Shown: in pieces, positions 8,014-16,749 of the stretch
Position numbering within the stretch: the stretch's first letter is position 1
Layout of the letters: every line of letters starts with the position of its first letter
Assembly: GCF_002646595.1 (NCBI RefSeq)
Contig: NZ_PDUD01000018.1
Span: forward strand, 417,290-481,289
Length of the DNA stretch: 64,000 nt
Reading direction: 5' to 3'
Source of the DNA: Flavilitoribacter nigricans DSM 23189 = NBRC 102662
GTDB lineage: Bacteria > Bacteroidota > Bacteroidia > Chitinophagales > Saprospiraceae
Translations under genes and position numbers: made by a program
The notes under the pieces: model-generated
What the model saw: only the letters and a program-made list of their open reading frames with translations
The model's database searches: none
Told to the model about the DNA's origin: nothing

Positions 8014-9960
8014 CTAATGGTTTATGCCGCCACCATCCAACTTCCGGAAATCCTCGAAATTCCCCATGCGCAAGGATAATTCCGGATGGTAGTACGGATC
8101 GCCCGCCTGGATAAAGTTCCGCCATTTTTTCCGAAAAAACCGGATTTCTCTTTTGGCGCGTTTCCTTTTTTCCCCGGTATCCTCGGCCCCGCGACTGATA
8201 GATTCGTAATGATAAAGCTTAACGAAAGGGGTGTAGACGATCCGGTACCCGGCCTCATGGATCTTCAGGCACAGGTCTACATCGTTAAAAGCGACCGGTA
8301 GCTGCTGCTCATCAAAGCCCCCCACGGATTCAAAAACGGAAGTTCTAAGCATCAGGCAGGCAGCCGTACAGGCGCTTACATTCTGTACTTTATTCGCCCG
8401 GCCGTTGTATCCGCCAAAATGGTCGGGATAGTGTTTGTGCGTATGTCCGGCGATCCCTCCGATACCCGTAACGATACCGGCGTGCTGTACGGTATGATCC
8501 GGATAGAGTAATTTGGCACCGACGGCCCCCACCCTTTCGTCCGCGAAGTAACTTAACATCCGGGTGATCCATCCACTGGTGATCACTTTGACATCATTGT
8601 TCAGCAATAGCAGGAATTCCCCTTTGGCCTGTTGGGCTGCCCAGTTATTAAGCTGGGAGAAGTTGAAAGGATGATCCCGGCGAAACCATCGCACCTGGGG
8701 AGAAGTTTGTTGCAGTGTTTCCAGAAATTGATAGGTTTTCGCTTCCCGGCTGTTATTACTGATCAGCAGCAATTCGTATTCCGGATATCTGGTGCGGGAG
8801 AAAATACTTTGAATACATTGCTCCAACAAATCCAGTTGATCCTTAAAAGGAATAATGATACTTACTTTGGGAGTTCCCTGCACCGGCTGCAGCACCTCGC
8901 TGCTGCCCGGAACCAGTCCGGGATTCAACTGAATACCCCGTTTGGCAAAGTGCTCCGTCCGCACCTGGATCTCCGCTGCCTCTTTCCGGGTATAATGAAC
9001 CAGCCCTTGCTCCGTACGGTGCAAACGAATCCCCGGCAGACGGGCAAAACGGTCGGTGATCTCCATTGTCCGTAGTAGAAAGTGGTAACCTCCCGAACGC
9101 AGATCCAGCGCTGAGAACCAATTGAGTTGTTTTGCGAGCCGGAAGCTAACGCAAAAATTGGGACCGATGTAATTATCAGCGGCAAGGTATTCCGGGCTGA
9201 AGGCCGGTTTGAAACTTGGGCTATGGAAGTTGCCATCCGGATCCAATAAATCTTCGTCGAAGTAGATAATATCGGTCTCCGGGTGCTTGCTTAAAAAGTG
9301 TTGCAGCGCCAATAACAGCTTAGGTGGCAATACCGTATCCTGGGCGTGCAGTAGCAGATATGCTGCTCCATCTGCCTTAAATTGCTCTGGGTTAAATATG
9401 CTTGCACCACTTCCCGAAGATGCCCATTGGTGCGTAAATAACCGAATATTGCTGCTATCGGGAGAATTGGCAGCCAACTCAGGTTCCGCTTCATCGTAGG
9501 CAAAGAAACGGCCGATTGGTAGCTCCACCTGGTGCCCTTTACGATCGGTGAGCCCCAGTTGCAGATCACTAAAGATCCCATTGAAGGGCAATTGGAAAAG
9601 AAACCCCTGCTGCTCGAAATCAGAAAATTCCGAAAAAAAGGCCGATAATTCCGGTTTGAAAAAAGTATCTGCTTTTGCAGTCAATAGAAGATCGCCGACA
9701 GATAATTCCGGTAGCTCAATCTCGTTTCGAGCCAAAACCCATACGATCACTTTCAGGATACCAGCCTCTTTACGGCAGTCCAGTAAATAGACTTTCAGGT
9801 CTTCATCGTGCTGTAGGAACTTATCGGTGTAGGCGGATTGCCCACGTCCACGCCGAAGCATTTTGAGAAAGTTTTCCCAAATGAGGCCGGGCGGTTCCTT
9901 CCTGATCGCTTTGAAAAGGATCCTGAAGTTGTGAAGTTTGAATAGCTGCCGAATATTCAT
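8014..9960 (-). CDS. Two-domain family 2 glycosyltransferase
   Basis: A cytoplasmic or membrane-associated sugar transferase with two GT-A domains. The N-terminal one (about 190-345) has the degenerate YFDEDLLDPDG and SFKPAFSPEYL motifs found in rhamnan-type GT2 proteins. The C-terminal one (about 362-640) has KVSIIIPFKD, LLLLNNDV and AGHTHKHYPD, ending with FNDVDLCLKI, the acceptor-side acidic motif. The start at 9960 avoids overlap with the RDD gene upstream (stop at 9972), giving an 11-nt gap. Residues 10-35 (HNFRILFKAIRKEPP and on) closely resemble a segment of the giant transferase at 20082-25184 (EHFRILSQAIRKESP), implying a shared linker or membrane-contact module. It lies 10 kb from the polysaccharide locus but may serve the same pathway. 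Confidence 0.9.
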   Translation of the reverse strand: MNIRQLFKLHNFRILFKAIRKEPPGLIWENFLKMLRRGRGQSAYTDKFLQHDEDLKVYLLDCRKEAGILKVIVWVLARNEIELPELSVGDLLLTAKADTFFKPELSAFFSEFSDFEQQGFLFQLPFNGIFSDLQLGLTDRKGHQVELPIGRFFAYDEAEPELAANSPDSSNIRLFTHQWASSGSGASIFNPEQFKADGAAYLLLHAQDTVLPPKLLLALQHFLSKHPETDIIYFDEDLLDPDGNFHSPSFKPAFSPEYLAADNYIGPNFCVSFRLAKQLNWFSALDLRSGGYHFLLRTMEITDRFARLPGIRLHRTEQGLVHYTRKEAAEIQVRTEHFAKRGIQLNPGLVPGSSEVLQPVQGTPKVSIIIPFKDQLDLLEQCIQSIFSRTRYPEYELLLISNNSREAKTYQFLETLQQTSPQVRWFRRDHPFNFSQLNNWAAQQAKGEFLLLLNNDVKVITSGWITRMLSYFADERVGAVGAKLLYPDHTVQHAGIVTGIGGIAGHTHKHYPDHFGGYNGRANKVQNVSACTAACLMLRTSVFESVGGFDEQQLPVAFNDVDLCLKIHEAGYRIVYTPFVKLYHYESISRGAEDTGEKRKRAKREIRFFRKKWRNFIQAGDPYYHPELSLRMGNFEDFRKLDGGGINH

Positions 9961-9971
9961 ATGGTCCGGGA

Positions 9972-10445
9972 TCAGAGCATAAAGTCGTCTTCTGGTGTAA
10001 AATCGTCTTCTACCACCCGGGTATTTGTCAGGCTGTCGTGCCACCCGGTCGGGGCGCCGAACAGGAAAGAAAAAGGATCAAAGGGGATCAGTCGGGCCAG
10101 GGTGCGCTTCACTACGGTCAGCAGGTCCGGCTTCGATCCATCCATCATGACCACTTTTGTTTTAGTAATGGATTTTCCCGGTGTTTTTCCGAAAAGATAT
10201 TCCGTCCCCGTCCAGTAGAGGAATACCAACAGAAAAGATAGCGGCACGATGACCCGCCGGGAGTTCATCATGTTCTCGTCGAGGATTCCGATGCCCTCCA
10301 GTAAAGCCAGCACGGCCCCCTGGAATAAAAATGCAAACAGGAGATCCAGCATCAGATTGGAAAAGCGCTGATTTTTACTGGCCATGTAGTCTGCGAGGTA
10401 GGTGGCCTCATTCGTCTTGTAGTTATCGGTAGGTTGTTGCTTCAT
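9972..10445 (-). CDS. RDD family membrane protein
   Basis: A small inner-membrane protein (157 residues) of the RDD family, whose function is generally unknown although some members affect ion balance. Two strong hydrophobic segments are visible (about 34-58 and 74-94). Between and after them are GTEYLFGKTPGK, the typical second half of the family signature, and a TLARLIPFDPFSFLFG segment. The usual N-terminal Arg-Asp-Asp is replaced by RFSNLMLD. It precedes the glycosyltransferase gene by 11 nt on the same strand, so the two are probably co-transcribed. Confidence 0.85.
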   Translation of the reverse strand: MKQQPTDNYKTNEATYLADYMASKNQRFSNLMLDLLFAFLFQGAVLALLEGIGILDENMMNSRRVIVPLSFLLVFLYWTGTEYLFGKTPGKSITKTKVVMMDGSKPDLLTVVKRTLARLIPFDPFSFLFGAPTGWHDSLTNTRVVEDDFTPEDDFML

Positions 10446-10693
10446 CTTTTGGATTTAATTCAGCCGGAAAGTAATTATTTTTTTGCAGTAATCAATTGGT
10501 GGGCGGTATATCCGACACCGCTTTTATTAGTCAGCGCGAAGTTGGCAGATTTTTCAATCAGCCTTTCGGGCAGGTACTCCTTTAGCATAACCTTTTGTAA
10601 CACCAGGGAATTTATAACGTCTAGGGGCCTGATCTACCAGGAAATGTATCCATCGTTTGTATACCAAATTGCACAAATCATTATTCAGGCAAA

Positions 10694-10855
10694 GGTGCAG
10701 CGCACCGTCCTGGCTCCAACATAGAACGGGAGGGATTTTTCCAGGTGCAGCGCACCGTCCTGATCATTTCCCATATCTATCGATCAGGTCGCTACGCTAT
10801 AGCTCTAGGTGTGTTCAGATCAAGGGGAAGAAAATAATAGGGTGCGCTGCACCTG
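10694..10855. repeat. Three copies of a GGTGCAGCGCACC palindrome in a gene-free stretch
   Basis: The gap 10446-10893 holds no convincing gene. It contains GGTGCAGCGCACCGTCCTG at 10694-10712 and again at 10744-10762, plus an inverted copy GGTGCGCTGCACCTG at 10841-10855. CAGGTGCAGCGCACC (10742-10756) and the inverted copy form a perfect 15-bp inverted repeat. Each core is itself a short hairpin. This looks like an extragenic palindromic repeat cluster; a terminator role for the leftward hydrolase gene ending at 10894 is possible for the nearest copy. Confidence 0.7.
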
Positions 10856-10893
10856 TAATTTGAAATGTTTTACAATTTGGATTAATTGGGGTT

Positions 10894-12282
10894 TTAACGC
10901 TTCACCCCATCTTTATTGATGATCGGCGGATCCAGATACCGTTGGAAGAATGTGTACATCCGGATCAGTTCGGGGCCGGTTTGGGGAAGCGAATGACCTG
11001 TGCCGTAATCCACCATCGTGGAAACGGGTACGCCCAGAGATTCCAGTTGCGCCTGAAAATGCAAAACCTGATCCCGGTAATAGGGCTGATCATCCGTATT
11101 GTAGAAAAACAAAACGGGCGCAGTTGCTGCCGATTCGACCAGATAAGCCGCTCCCATGCGCTCCCAAATCTCGGGGTGCTCCTCCAGCGATCCCCACACC
11201 CACGGACAGCGGGTTTCCAAATTAGAATCGCCATCCCCGGTAACGGCATAAATGCGGGTAAAGTCAAACACGCCCGGACCGAGCGCAGCGGCCTGTACCT
11301 CATCCGACACCTTCTGGTAAAAACCGGCATTTTCAAACTCAGGCACTTCCCGGTCACCGATCGCCATGGAACCGGCATCCGAACCCCGGGAGAATCCATA
11401 GATCCCGATTTTACCGGAAAGTCCCAGGGAAGTCCCGAGCGAACGCAGGGTACGTACAGCCGACTTTACCTTTTGCGCAGCATCCGGATTGGTCTGATAG
11501 GATTTGTAAGCATCATTGGGCCCATCGATTGGTTTGCCCTTGCCCCAGGGACAATACTTCGGGTGGTCGGCAATCGCCCAGGCCATGCCGGCGGCGGGCG
11601 CCCCCTCCAGAAACGAATCGTTGAATCCAGCGAGGGTATACCCCAGGTTCAGTCGCTGGTTCCGGTTAGCATCGGTAAACTGCTTGCTGGCGGCATCGTA
11701 GGTAGCGTAACTGTTGCTGTAAGAAAAGGATAAAATGGTCGGGACCGGCTGTACCGGATTGGCCGGATAAATGATATCCATGCGCAAAGAATCACCGATT
11801 AGGTATTCGGCGGGAGTATTGTAGACGGTTGGATCATCCTGAAAATAGGGCACGTTGCGGGCAATCCGATAACCTTCGAAAAGCACGTAAGTCTGATAAT
11901 GCGAGCTGTTTTGCAAACCGCAAAAGTCACCCGCAGCAACCGCATCATTGATCGCTATGATGTCCCGATTGATATTGGGAGTAATCGCGGCCGGATGGTG
12001 CGCATAATCCAGCTCGATTACCCGGTATCCCTGAGCAATGAGCCAGGCAACATCCGTGGCATTGCTATTGCCGCCGATCTTTTTAAAACCCAGATGCTTG
12101 AGGTAAACGACGGTCAGGTACTTGCCGGCAACATCGCGGAGCGGTTCCGGGGATTCGGTAACGATAAATTCTAGCGGCCGGCCGATCGCCTGACTGGGCC
12201 AGGTCCCGTTCTTTGCCCCAGCGGTCGCAGAGGTAACAAGCGTAAAGAATGTCCAAACCGTCACTATTTTTCTCAGCATCAT
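10894..12282 (-). CDS. Secreted alpha/beta hydrolase
   Basis: An exported serine hydrolase of 462 residues with a signal peptide (about 1-22). The nucleophile elbow is GFSRGS near residue 300. The expected acid is in FYNTDDQPYY and the catalytic His in DYGTGHSLPQ near the C-terminus, so the triad is complete in the right order. An N-terminal half of about 170 residues precedes the core. It resembles secreted lipase/esterase-type hydrolases of unknown substrate. The gene follows the FG-GAP protein gene at 12296-14041 by 13 nt, indicating an operon, perhaps for extracellular polymer or ester degradation. Confidence 0.8.
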   Translation of the reverse strand: MMLRKIVTVWTFFTLVTSATAGAKNGTWPSQAIGRPLEFIVTESPEPLRDVAGKYLTVVYLKHLGFKKIGGNSNATDVAWLIAQGYRVIELDYAHHPAAITPNINRDIIAINDAVAAGDFCGLQNSSHYQTYVLFEGYRIARNVPYFQDDPTVYNTPAEYLIGDSLRMDIIYPANPVQPVPTILSFSYSNSYATYDAASKQFTDANRNQRLNLGYTLAGFNDSFLEGAPAAGMAWAIADHPKYCPWGKGKPIDGPNDAYKSYQTNPDAAQKVKSAVRTLRSLGTSLGLSGKIGIYGFSRGSDAGSMAIGDREVPEFENAGFYQKVSDEVQAAALGPGVFDFTRIYAVTGDGDSNLETRCPWVWGSLEEHPEIWERMGAAYLVESAATAPVLFFYNTDDQPYYRDQVLHFQAQLESLGVPVSTMVDYGTGHSLPQTGPELIRMYTFFQRYLDPPIINKDGVKR

Positions 12283-12295
12283 AGAATCTATACCA

Positions 12296-14041
12296 TTAAT
12301 AATGCGTGTGATTGGCTACCCTCGCTTGCAGATAGTCCGGCGTCTTTGGCCGCTGCCCATTCGGGGCAGGCGCATTTTTATAGCCGTAAACCCGCAGCAA
12401 ATCCCGTTGCAGGGTGATCACCTCTTCTGCCGGCCCTCCCATAAAATCGAACATGTGATAAACCGGCTCGCCAAAGTACAATTTTCCAGTACCGTTTTCG
12501 AGTAAGCGAAACTTAAACCAAAATAAAGCCTCCTTACCGTCGCCACGCCAATCCCCTTTGATAAAAACCGGGTTTCCATTCAGTGGATTGGCCGGCCATT
12601 TTCGGATCAGTTTGCCTTTCGGATCGAACCAGTGCACCTGCGACCAGAGGTAAGGAATGCCAAAGCGGCGATTTCCGTAAGTCCGGGCACCCACCGCAAT
12701 CTGGGGCCCGGGGACATCCTGCAGGAAATTTCCGATCTCCAGTTGCTGGGCGTGTTCGGAAACATTTTGCCACTTTAATTTTCCACTCATCGCCCCGTAG
12801 GCAAATACACCGATCTCACTGTGGGCGGAGACCATATCTAATTTTCCGTCCTGATCAAGATCGGCAAATCGATAACTATCGGCATGATCATGGTGATCGA
12901 AAAACAGATCAAAGGCGTTCCAGATCTCGGTACCGTCACCATCCAGCACCAGCGTGCCCACCACGACTTCATCCGTGCCATCCTGATCCAGGTCTATCGG
13001 GTACAAGTAATGGCCCAAATGGTCTTTCTTTTTATTTTCTACATGTTGCCAGACTTCCCGTAATTCCGGATCGTAGGCCGTCACGGAGATCTTTCCACCC
13101 ATATCCGTGAACGCGAGAATATGCCGAGGATAGCCGGGCGTCAGCCGGCCGATGGCCAGGCGAAAATTATTGTATTCGTGGGGGTAAGCTTCCGTCGGCC
13201 ACGGACATCGTCGGATGATCGCTCCCGTACGGCCGTCGGCTACGGTTAGCCATTCTCCTTCGTCATCCTGTCGCCAGTGGATCACTTCCGAGTCGCCGTC
13301 CTGGTCCAGATCCCATACTAATCCCGGGGCCTCGAAGGAACGGCGCTTTTCCTCTCCTTTTTCCGGAGCCGTATAGGACCAAAGGGCCTGACCGCTAAAA
13401 TCAAAGGCCTGGGCCGAATAATCCCGACTGAGTACCAGCAGATCCGTTTGTCCATCTCCGGTAAGATCCCCAAATTTCACACAGCTGGAAGGCGGGATCC
13501 GGTATTCACGTAAGAGGGTGACTTCCTCGTCCAGTTCCCGGGCTTTCAGATCATCCAGGGTGAATTCCGGGTCCTGACTGAGCACCAATACATCCAAAAT
13601 GGGGTTATTCTCGATGCGCATCACTCTCAGGTTGACCGTCCCGGCCGCCAGCTCAAAAGTGCCGGCCTGCACGTACCGAAGGGAGTCATTTCCGAGATCA
13701 TCCGGGATCACCTGCTCTCCGATGGCTACCCGAATGGTACTGCCCGGACGGCCGTGACTGCGTGCGTACAGATAATAGGTGCCCGTTACGGGTATCTCCA
13801 CCCGTTTCAGATAATTGGATCGGGTGGTCATCAGCAGTCCGGTATTATTGAATAACCAGGGGACTTCCAGTTGGGAAGCATCGATAATGCGGTGTCCACT
13901 GGGGATCTCATCCAGCAGATCGGAGGCATCGATTACGATAGTGACTGCGTCGGACTGGGCGGTACTTTGACCAGGAATAATAATTCCTAGTAGCAGTAGG
14001 AACAGGTATAACGGAAATAAAGGGTGTTGCAGGTTTTTCAT
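12296..14041 (-). CDS. Secreted FG-GAP/VCBS beta-propeller protein with N-terminal carbohydrate-binding-like domain
   Basis: An exported protein of 581 residues with a signal peptide (about 1-29). Residues 32-155 look like a jelly-roll carbohydrate-binding domain (GTYYLYARSHGRPGS, then a strand-rich stretch). The rest is a repeat-built propeller with calcium-type loops such as DLTGDGQTD, DLDQDGDSE, DLDQDGTDE and DLDQDGKLD. The C-terminal part resembles family 11 rhamnogalacturonan lyases (EEVITLQRDLLRVYGY), so a lyase-like or sugar-binding role is plausible but not shown. It is the first gene of a two-gene operon with the hydrolase at 10894-12282. Confidence 0.75.
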   Translation of the reverse strand: MKNLQHPLFPLYLFLLLLGIIIPGQSTAQSDAVTIVIDASDLLDEIPSGHRIIDASQLEVPWLFNNTGLLMTTRSNYLKRVEIPVTGTYYLYARSHGRPGSTIRVAIGEQVIPDDLGNDSLRYVQAGTFELAAGTVNLRVMRIENNPILDVLVLSQDPEFTLDDLKARELDEEVTLLREYRIPPSSCVKFGDLTGDGQTDLLVLSRDYSAQAFDFSGQALWSYTAPEKGEEKRRSFEAPGLVWDLDQDGDSEVIHWRQDDEGEWLTVADGRTGAIIRRCPWPTEAYPHEYNNFRLAIGRLTPGYPRHILAFTDMGGKISVTAYDPELREVWQHVENKKKDHLGHYLYPIDLDQDGTDEVVVGTLVLDGDGTEIWNAFDLFFDHHDHADSYRFADLDQDGKLDMVSAHSEIGVFAYGAMSGKLKWQNVSEHAQQLEIGNFLQDVPGPQIAVGARTYGNRRFGIPYLWSQVHWFDPKGKLIRKWPANPLNGNPVFIKGDWRGDGKEALFWFKFRLLENGTGKLYFGEPVYHMFDFMGGPAEEVITLQRDLLRVYGYKNAPAPNGQRPKTPDYLQARVANHTHY

Positions 14042-14195
14042 GATATTTTGCTAAAGGTTTGACCAGGATGAAGCAGGTGTACTAAAATTAGGACTATCCG
14101 CTGAATCCATTCCACCGGTCTTTACGCTACCGGGAGGTCTTGGATTGGAGGACTAAATTGTTATTTTTAAGAACTTTTCATTTTCCAGTATGATA

Positions 14196-14218
14196 GCCGC
14201 TTCCGAGCGGCAGTTTTT
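14196..14218 (+). terminator. UNCG-loop hairpin with T-run in the leader of the HExxH lipoprotein gene
   Basis: GCCGCT (14196-14201), loop TCCG, AGCGGC (14206-14211), followed by AGTTTTTCT. It lies 24 nt before the ATG at 14242, with no rightward gene upstream. It could be an attenuator, the end of a short transcript, or a 5' stabilising hairpin. Confidence 0.4.
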
Positions 14219-14241
14219 CTAAATCTTCCAGTATTCGAAAC

Positions 14242-15243
14242 ATGCATCATTATTCTCTTTCTTATTACGTAAGCGGCCTGCTCCTTCCCTTAATGTTGCT
14301 TTCCAGCGGCATGATGTTTACCGCCTGTGATAATTCCGAAGATCAGGAGGAACGGGCGGCAGAGCTGGCCGAATTGCGGTCCGTTTATCAATCGTATCAG
14401 GAAGAACTCGCCGGCAAAGAAGCCGAACTGGAGACGACCGAATCGGAAGAGCAAAGAGCAGCCTTGGAGTCAGAGATACTGGTGCTGAAAGATCGGATGC
14501 GCCTGGTCCGTTCGAGAATGGATGAATTAGGTGGAACTCCGGAAACGCCTACTGCAGCTCCACCTCCGGATGTCGGCCACTTTTACTTCGACAGTTTACA
14601 AAATGATCTGAAGCAGTTGCCCACCTGGGCGCAGAGCAGCGCGCACGGCGGCATCGGTGCGACCTCTTTTATTGTGGAGGTGAAAGTCCGGTTTCGGCAG
14701 TCCCAAGAGGCTAACTGCCCGTGGGAAGCAACGCTGACCACCTTCAATGTCCACGTATTCGCCAGCAGCAATATGAAAACCAGTTCGGTACTGGGTCTTT
14801 CTACCGGTATCCACGAACTGGTCCACGTCCGGCAGATCAAAGAAGCCTGGGAAGCGGCAAAAGATGACTTTATCGGAAAATTCAGGATCTGTGGGAAAAA
14901 TGAAGCAGAACTTCGTCAAAAGGTGAAAGGCCTCCTGACGGAATGGTTTGCACAGTTTAACGCCAATTACACCGGGAAACATTTTACGGCAGCTAATAAA
15001 GCGCGCTACGAACAGATCCTTGGTCCGGGTTACGAAAGCGAGCGCTCTCCCCGGGAATGGGAGGCCAGAGCTGAGCAAAAGGTTTTCCGCGACCGTTACG
15101 GGCAACAGTTAGCTCCCGCCGTTCAGGCCATTGAAGGGCTGGAAAAAAGCCTCCAATCCCCCGCCGCCAATAGAAAACTTTCTCCCAATTACCGGGAAAC
15201 TCCGGGAGACCGGATCCACCTGTACATGGTTTTTGAAAACTAG
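14242..15243 (+). CDS. Putative zincin-like lipoprotein with HELVH motif
   Basis: A 333-residue exported protein of no family I can name. The N-terminal hydrophobic segment ends in FTAC, with C29 as a likely lipidation site. Residues 35-95 form an Ala/Glu-rich coiled coil, then a Pro-rich linker (about 96-110). The second half has HELVHVRQ, a zincin-type HExxH at residues 191-195, followed by conserved-looking acidic residues (EWEARAEQ near 273) that could supply a third ligand. A single CGK motif lies near 217. It may be an outer-membrane-anchored metallopeptidase. The gene is monocistronic, divergent from the FG-GAP gene, with a hairpin in its leader. Confidence 0.6.
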   Translation: MHHYSLSYYVSGLLLPLMLLSSGMMFTACDNSEDQEERAAELAELRSVYQSYQEELAGKEAELETTESEEQRAALESEILVLKDRMRLVRSRMDELGGTPETPTAAPPPDVGHFYFDSLQNDLKQLPTWAQSSAHGGIGATSFIVEVKVRFRQSQEANCPWEATLTTFNVHVFASSNMKTSSVLGLSTGIHELVHVRQIKEAWEAAKDDFIGKFRICGKNEAELRQKVKGLLTEWFAQFNANYTGKHFTAANKARYEQILGPGYESERSPREWEARAEQKVFRDRYGQQLAPAVQAIEGLEKSLQSPAANRKLSPNYRETPGDRIHLYMVFEN

Positions 15244-15327
15244 AATGGGTAGAGTATAGATGAGCCCTGTTTGCCAATACGCAATTCGGTTACTTCATGG
15301 AAACAGCGCTCATCCCTTACTATTCTC

Positions 15328-15603
15328 TTATTCCTCCGGTCGTATTTGATCCCGGAACCAGGCGATGAGTTCCTCTACGCTACCAGACCGCTTCGGTTCG
15401 TGGATCCGTCCGGTCCGGCAGTCCACCATCAGCGGGAAAAGGCCGTGCAGTGGAAGCCGTTTGGTGCCTACCGTAGTCTGGAATTTGAAATAAAAACCTT
15501 CCGTAAATGCAACGGTCGCATCCCGGTTAACTGCTACCTCGACGGGCATCATTCCGTTCAGATAATTTGAAACAATGTTTTCGGCCTGGACTAAAGTTAC
15601 CAT
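15328..15603 (-). CDS. Small protein resembling the YrhB/Imm35 immunity-type fold
   Basis: A 91-residue cytoplasmic protein. The segments FYFKFQTT, GLFPLMVDCRTGRIHEP and a terminal SVEELIAWFRDQ helix recall the Imm35/YrhB fold, in which a Val-Asp-x-x-Thr-Gly-x-Ile strand pair is typical. No toxin gene is visible beside it, so an immunity function is not supported by context. It follows the cyclophilin gene by 23 nt on the same strand and may simply be co-transcribed. The family assignment rests on short motifs only. Confidence 0.55.
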   Translation of the reverse strand: MVTLVQAENIVSNYLNGMMPVEVAVNRDATVAFTEGFYFKFQTTVGTKRLPLHGLFPLMVDCRTGRIHEPKRSGSVEELIAWFRDQIRPEE

Positions 15604-15626
15604 AGCGGAGGAATTTTGAATTTGGC

Positions 15627-16130
15627 TTATTCTTCAATCGTGATGTTCAGGATCTCATCTCCCATACGAATGTCATTGACCACATCCTGGTCACTTTCAT
15701 CCACGACTTTTCCGAAAACAGTGTGTTTTCCGTCTAGCCAGGGAGTGGGCTCGTGGGTAATGAAGAACTGACTGCCGTTCGTGCCGGGGCCGGCATTGGC
15801 CATGGAAAGAATACCGGCCGAATCGTGGCGCAGCGAAGGATCGAACTCGTCTTCAAAAGTGTAGCCGGGGCCTCCCCGGCCACTACCGTGGGGGCATCCG
15901 CCCTGCACCATGAAGTTGGGAATTACCCGGTGAAAGGTCAGGCCGTCGTAATAGCCCTTTCTGGCTAACTCCAGAAAATTGGTTACGGTTTTGGGCGTTT
16001 TCGGCCCGAATAAGGTTAAGTTGATATCCCCTTTGTTGGTGTGTATGCAGATCTTTACGTCATCATCGTAAGTGGTTTCCTGCATGACCATCTGGATCTC
16101 AGCGGGATCGATTTTGTCTAGTGCGGACAT
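15627..16130 (-). CDS. Cyclophilin-type peptidyl-prolyl cis-trans isomerase
   Basis: A single-domain cyclophilin of 167 residues, probably cytoplasmic because it has no signal peptide. It catalyses proline isomerisation during folding. The active-site segments are intact: [13 protein letters not shown] (with the catalytic Arg), [10 protein letters not shown], and [12 protein letters not shown]. The family's bacterial short form (about 165 residues) matches this length. It heads a possible two-gene unit with the small protein at 15328-15603. The downstream-facing side (16131 onward) is a repeat-rich intergenic region. Confidence 0.95.
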   Translation of the reverse strand: MSALDKIDPAEIQMVMQETTYDDDVKICIHTNKGDINLTLFGPKTPKTVTNFLELARKGYYDGLTFHRVIPNFMVQGGCPHGSGRGGPGYTFEDEFDPSLRHDSAGILSMANAGPGTNGSQFFITHEPTPWLDGKHTVFGKVVDESDQDVVNDIRMGDEILNITIEE

Positions 16131-16173
16131 ATTTATTTAGATTTGAGGGGTAAATATAAATTAATTTTTAGTA

Positions 16174-16475
16174 GTGCCGACTTCCACTCGGTGAAGTATG
16201 CCGACTGAAAGTCGGCATTACGAGGGGGAGTTCTGGGAAATTGGAAATGAGATCGTCGTTATGACTGATGACCAGCGGTGTCGATGAGTATTTGGGTCAT
16301 GATAAGGGTAGCGGACACATATATATCGCCGAAGGTACAAACTTCGGCAAGCGGTGTAATTTTCAGTATCGCCGACTTCCAGTCGGCGAGGTTTAACGAC
16401 TGAATGTCGGCGTAACATGTCAGAATCCTGCTAAAATTGGATAAGGGATCGTCGTTATAAACAATGACCAACGGG
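16174..16475. repeat. Imperfect direct duplication of a twin-hairpin palindromic element (copies A and B)
   Basis: Copies at about 16174-16279 and 16369-16475 are offset by 195-196 bp. Each begins with GCCGACTTCC, followed by a TCGGC half, then a second CGACTGAA...GTCGGC hairpin; further on both carry GATCGTCGTTAT. The two hairpins per copy resemble REP/BIME-type elements. Between them, GCCGAAG (16328-16334) and CTTCGGC (16342-16348) make another hairpin. No gene is visible in 16131-16521 apart from these repeats. Confidence 0.7.
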
Positions 16476-16521
16476 CATTATTAAAGGAGCATATTATAAC
16501 AATCAACCAATTGAATAATCT

Positions 16522-16749
16522 ATGGCTATTGTTGACTTTAAGAAAAACGCAGTCGTTCTAAAGATAATTGACGAAAGACGATTAAGCGTTCAAATTGAGG
16601 AAAAAATTTTAATAGCTACAATATCATCCCGAGTTAAAAGTGGTCAGAAAGAAATTGAAGTTGGAGACAATATTGTTGTTATAACAAATCCATTTGATTT
16701 AGAAAGAGTCCGTGTGCATAAGGACACTTGGATAGATTTGAAGACCTAA
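16522..16749 (+). CDS. IF-1-like OB-fold (S1/IF1 domain) small protein
   Basis: A 75-residue protein that aligns by eye with translation initiation factor IF-1 along nearly its whole length. It shares the VVLK entry strand, ATISSRVKSG (IF-1: AHISGKMRKN), EVGDNIVV (IF-1: LTGDKVTV) and NPFDLERVRV (IF-1: TPYDLSKGRI). The fold should bind RNA or the ribosome. Bacteroidota normally keep infA in the ribosomal-protein operon, so this isolated copy is more likely a divergent paralogue than the housekeeping gene. Its base composition is clearly AT-richer than its neighbours, and palindromic repeats flank it on both sides, which suggests acquisition by transfer. The start ATG at 16522 fits the IF-1 N-terminus. 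Confidence 0.65.
   Translation: MAIVDFKKNAVVLKIIDERRLSVQIEEKILIATISSRVKSGQKEIEVGDNIVVITNPFDLERVRVHKDTWIDLKT

Noticed and set aside
11516..11733. Rightward frames inside the alpha/beta hydrolase region
   Set aside because: They lie opposite a confident gene with a complete catalytic triad and no motif support.
15328..15603. Toxin-immunity pair around the Imm35-like protein
   Set aside because: No toxin-like gene lies beside it; its neighbour is a cyclophilin, so only the fold resemblance is kept.
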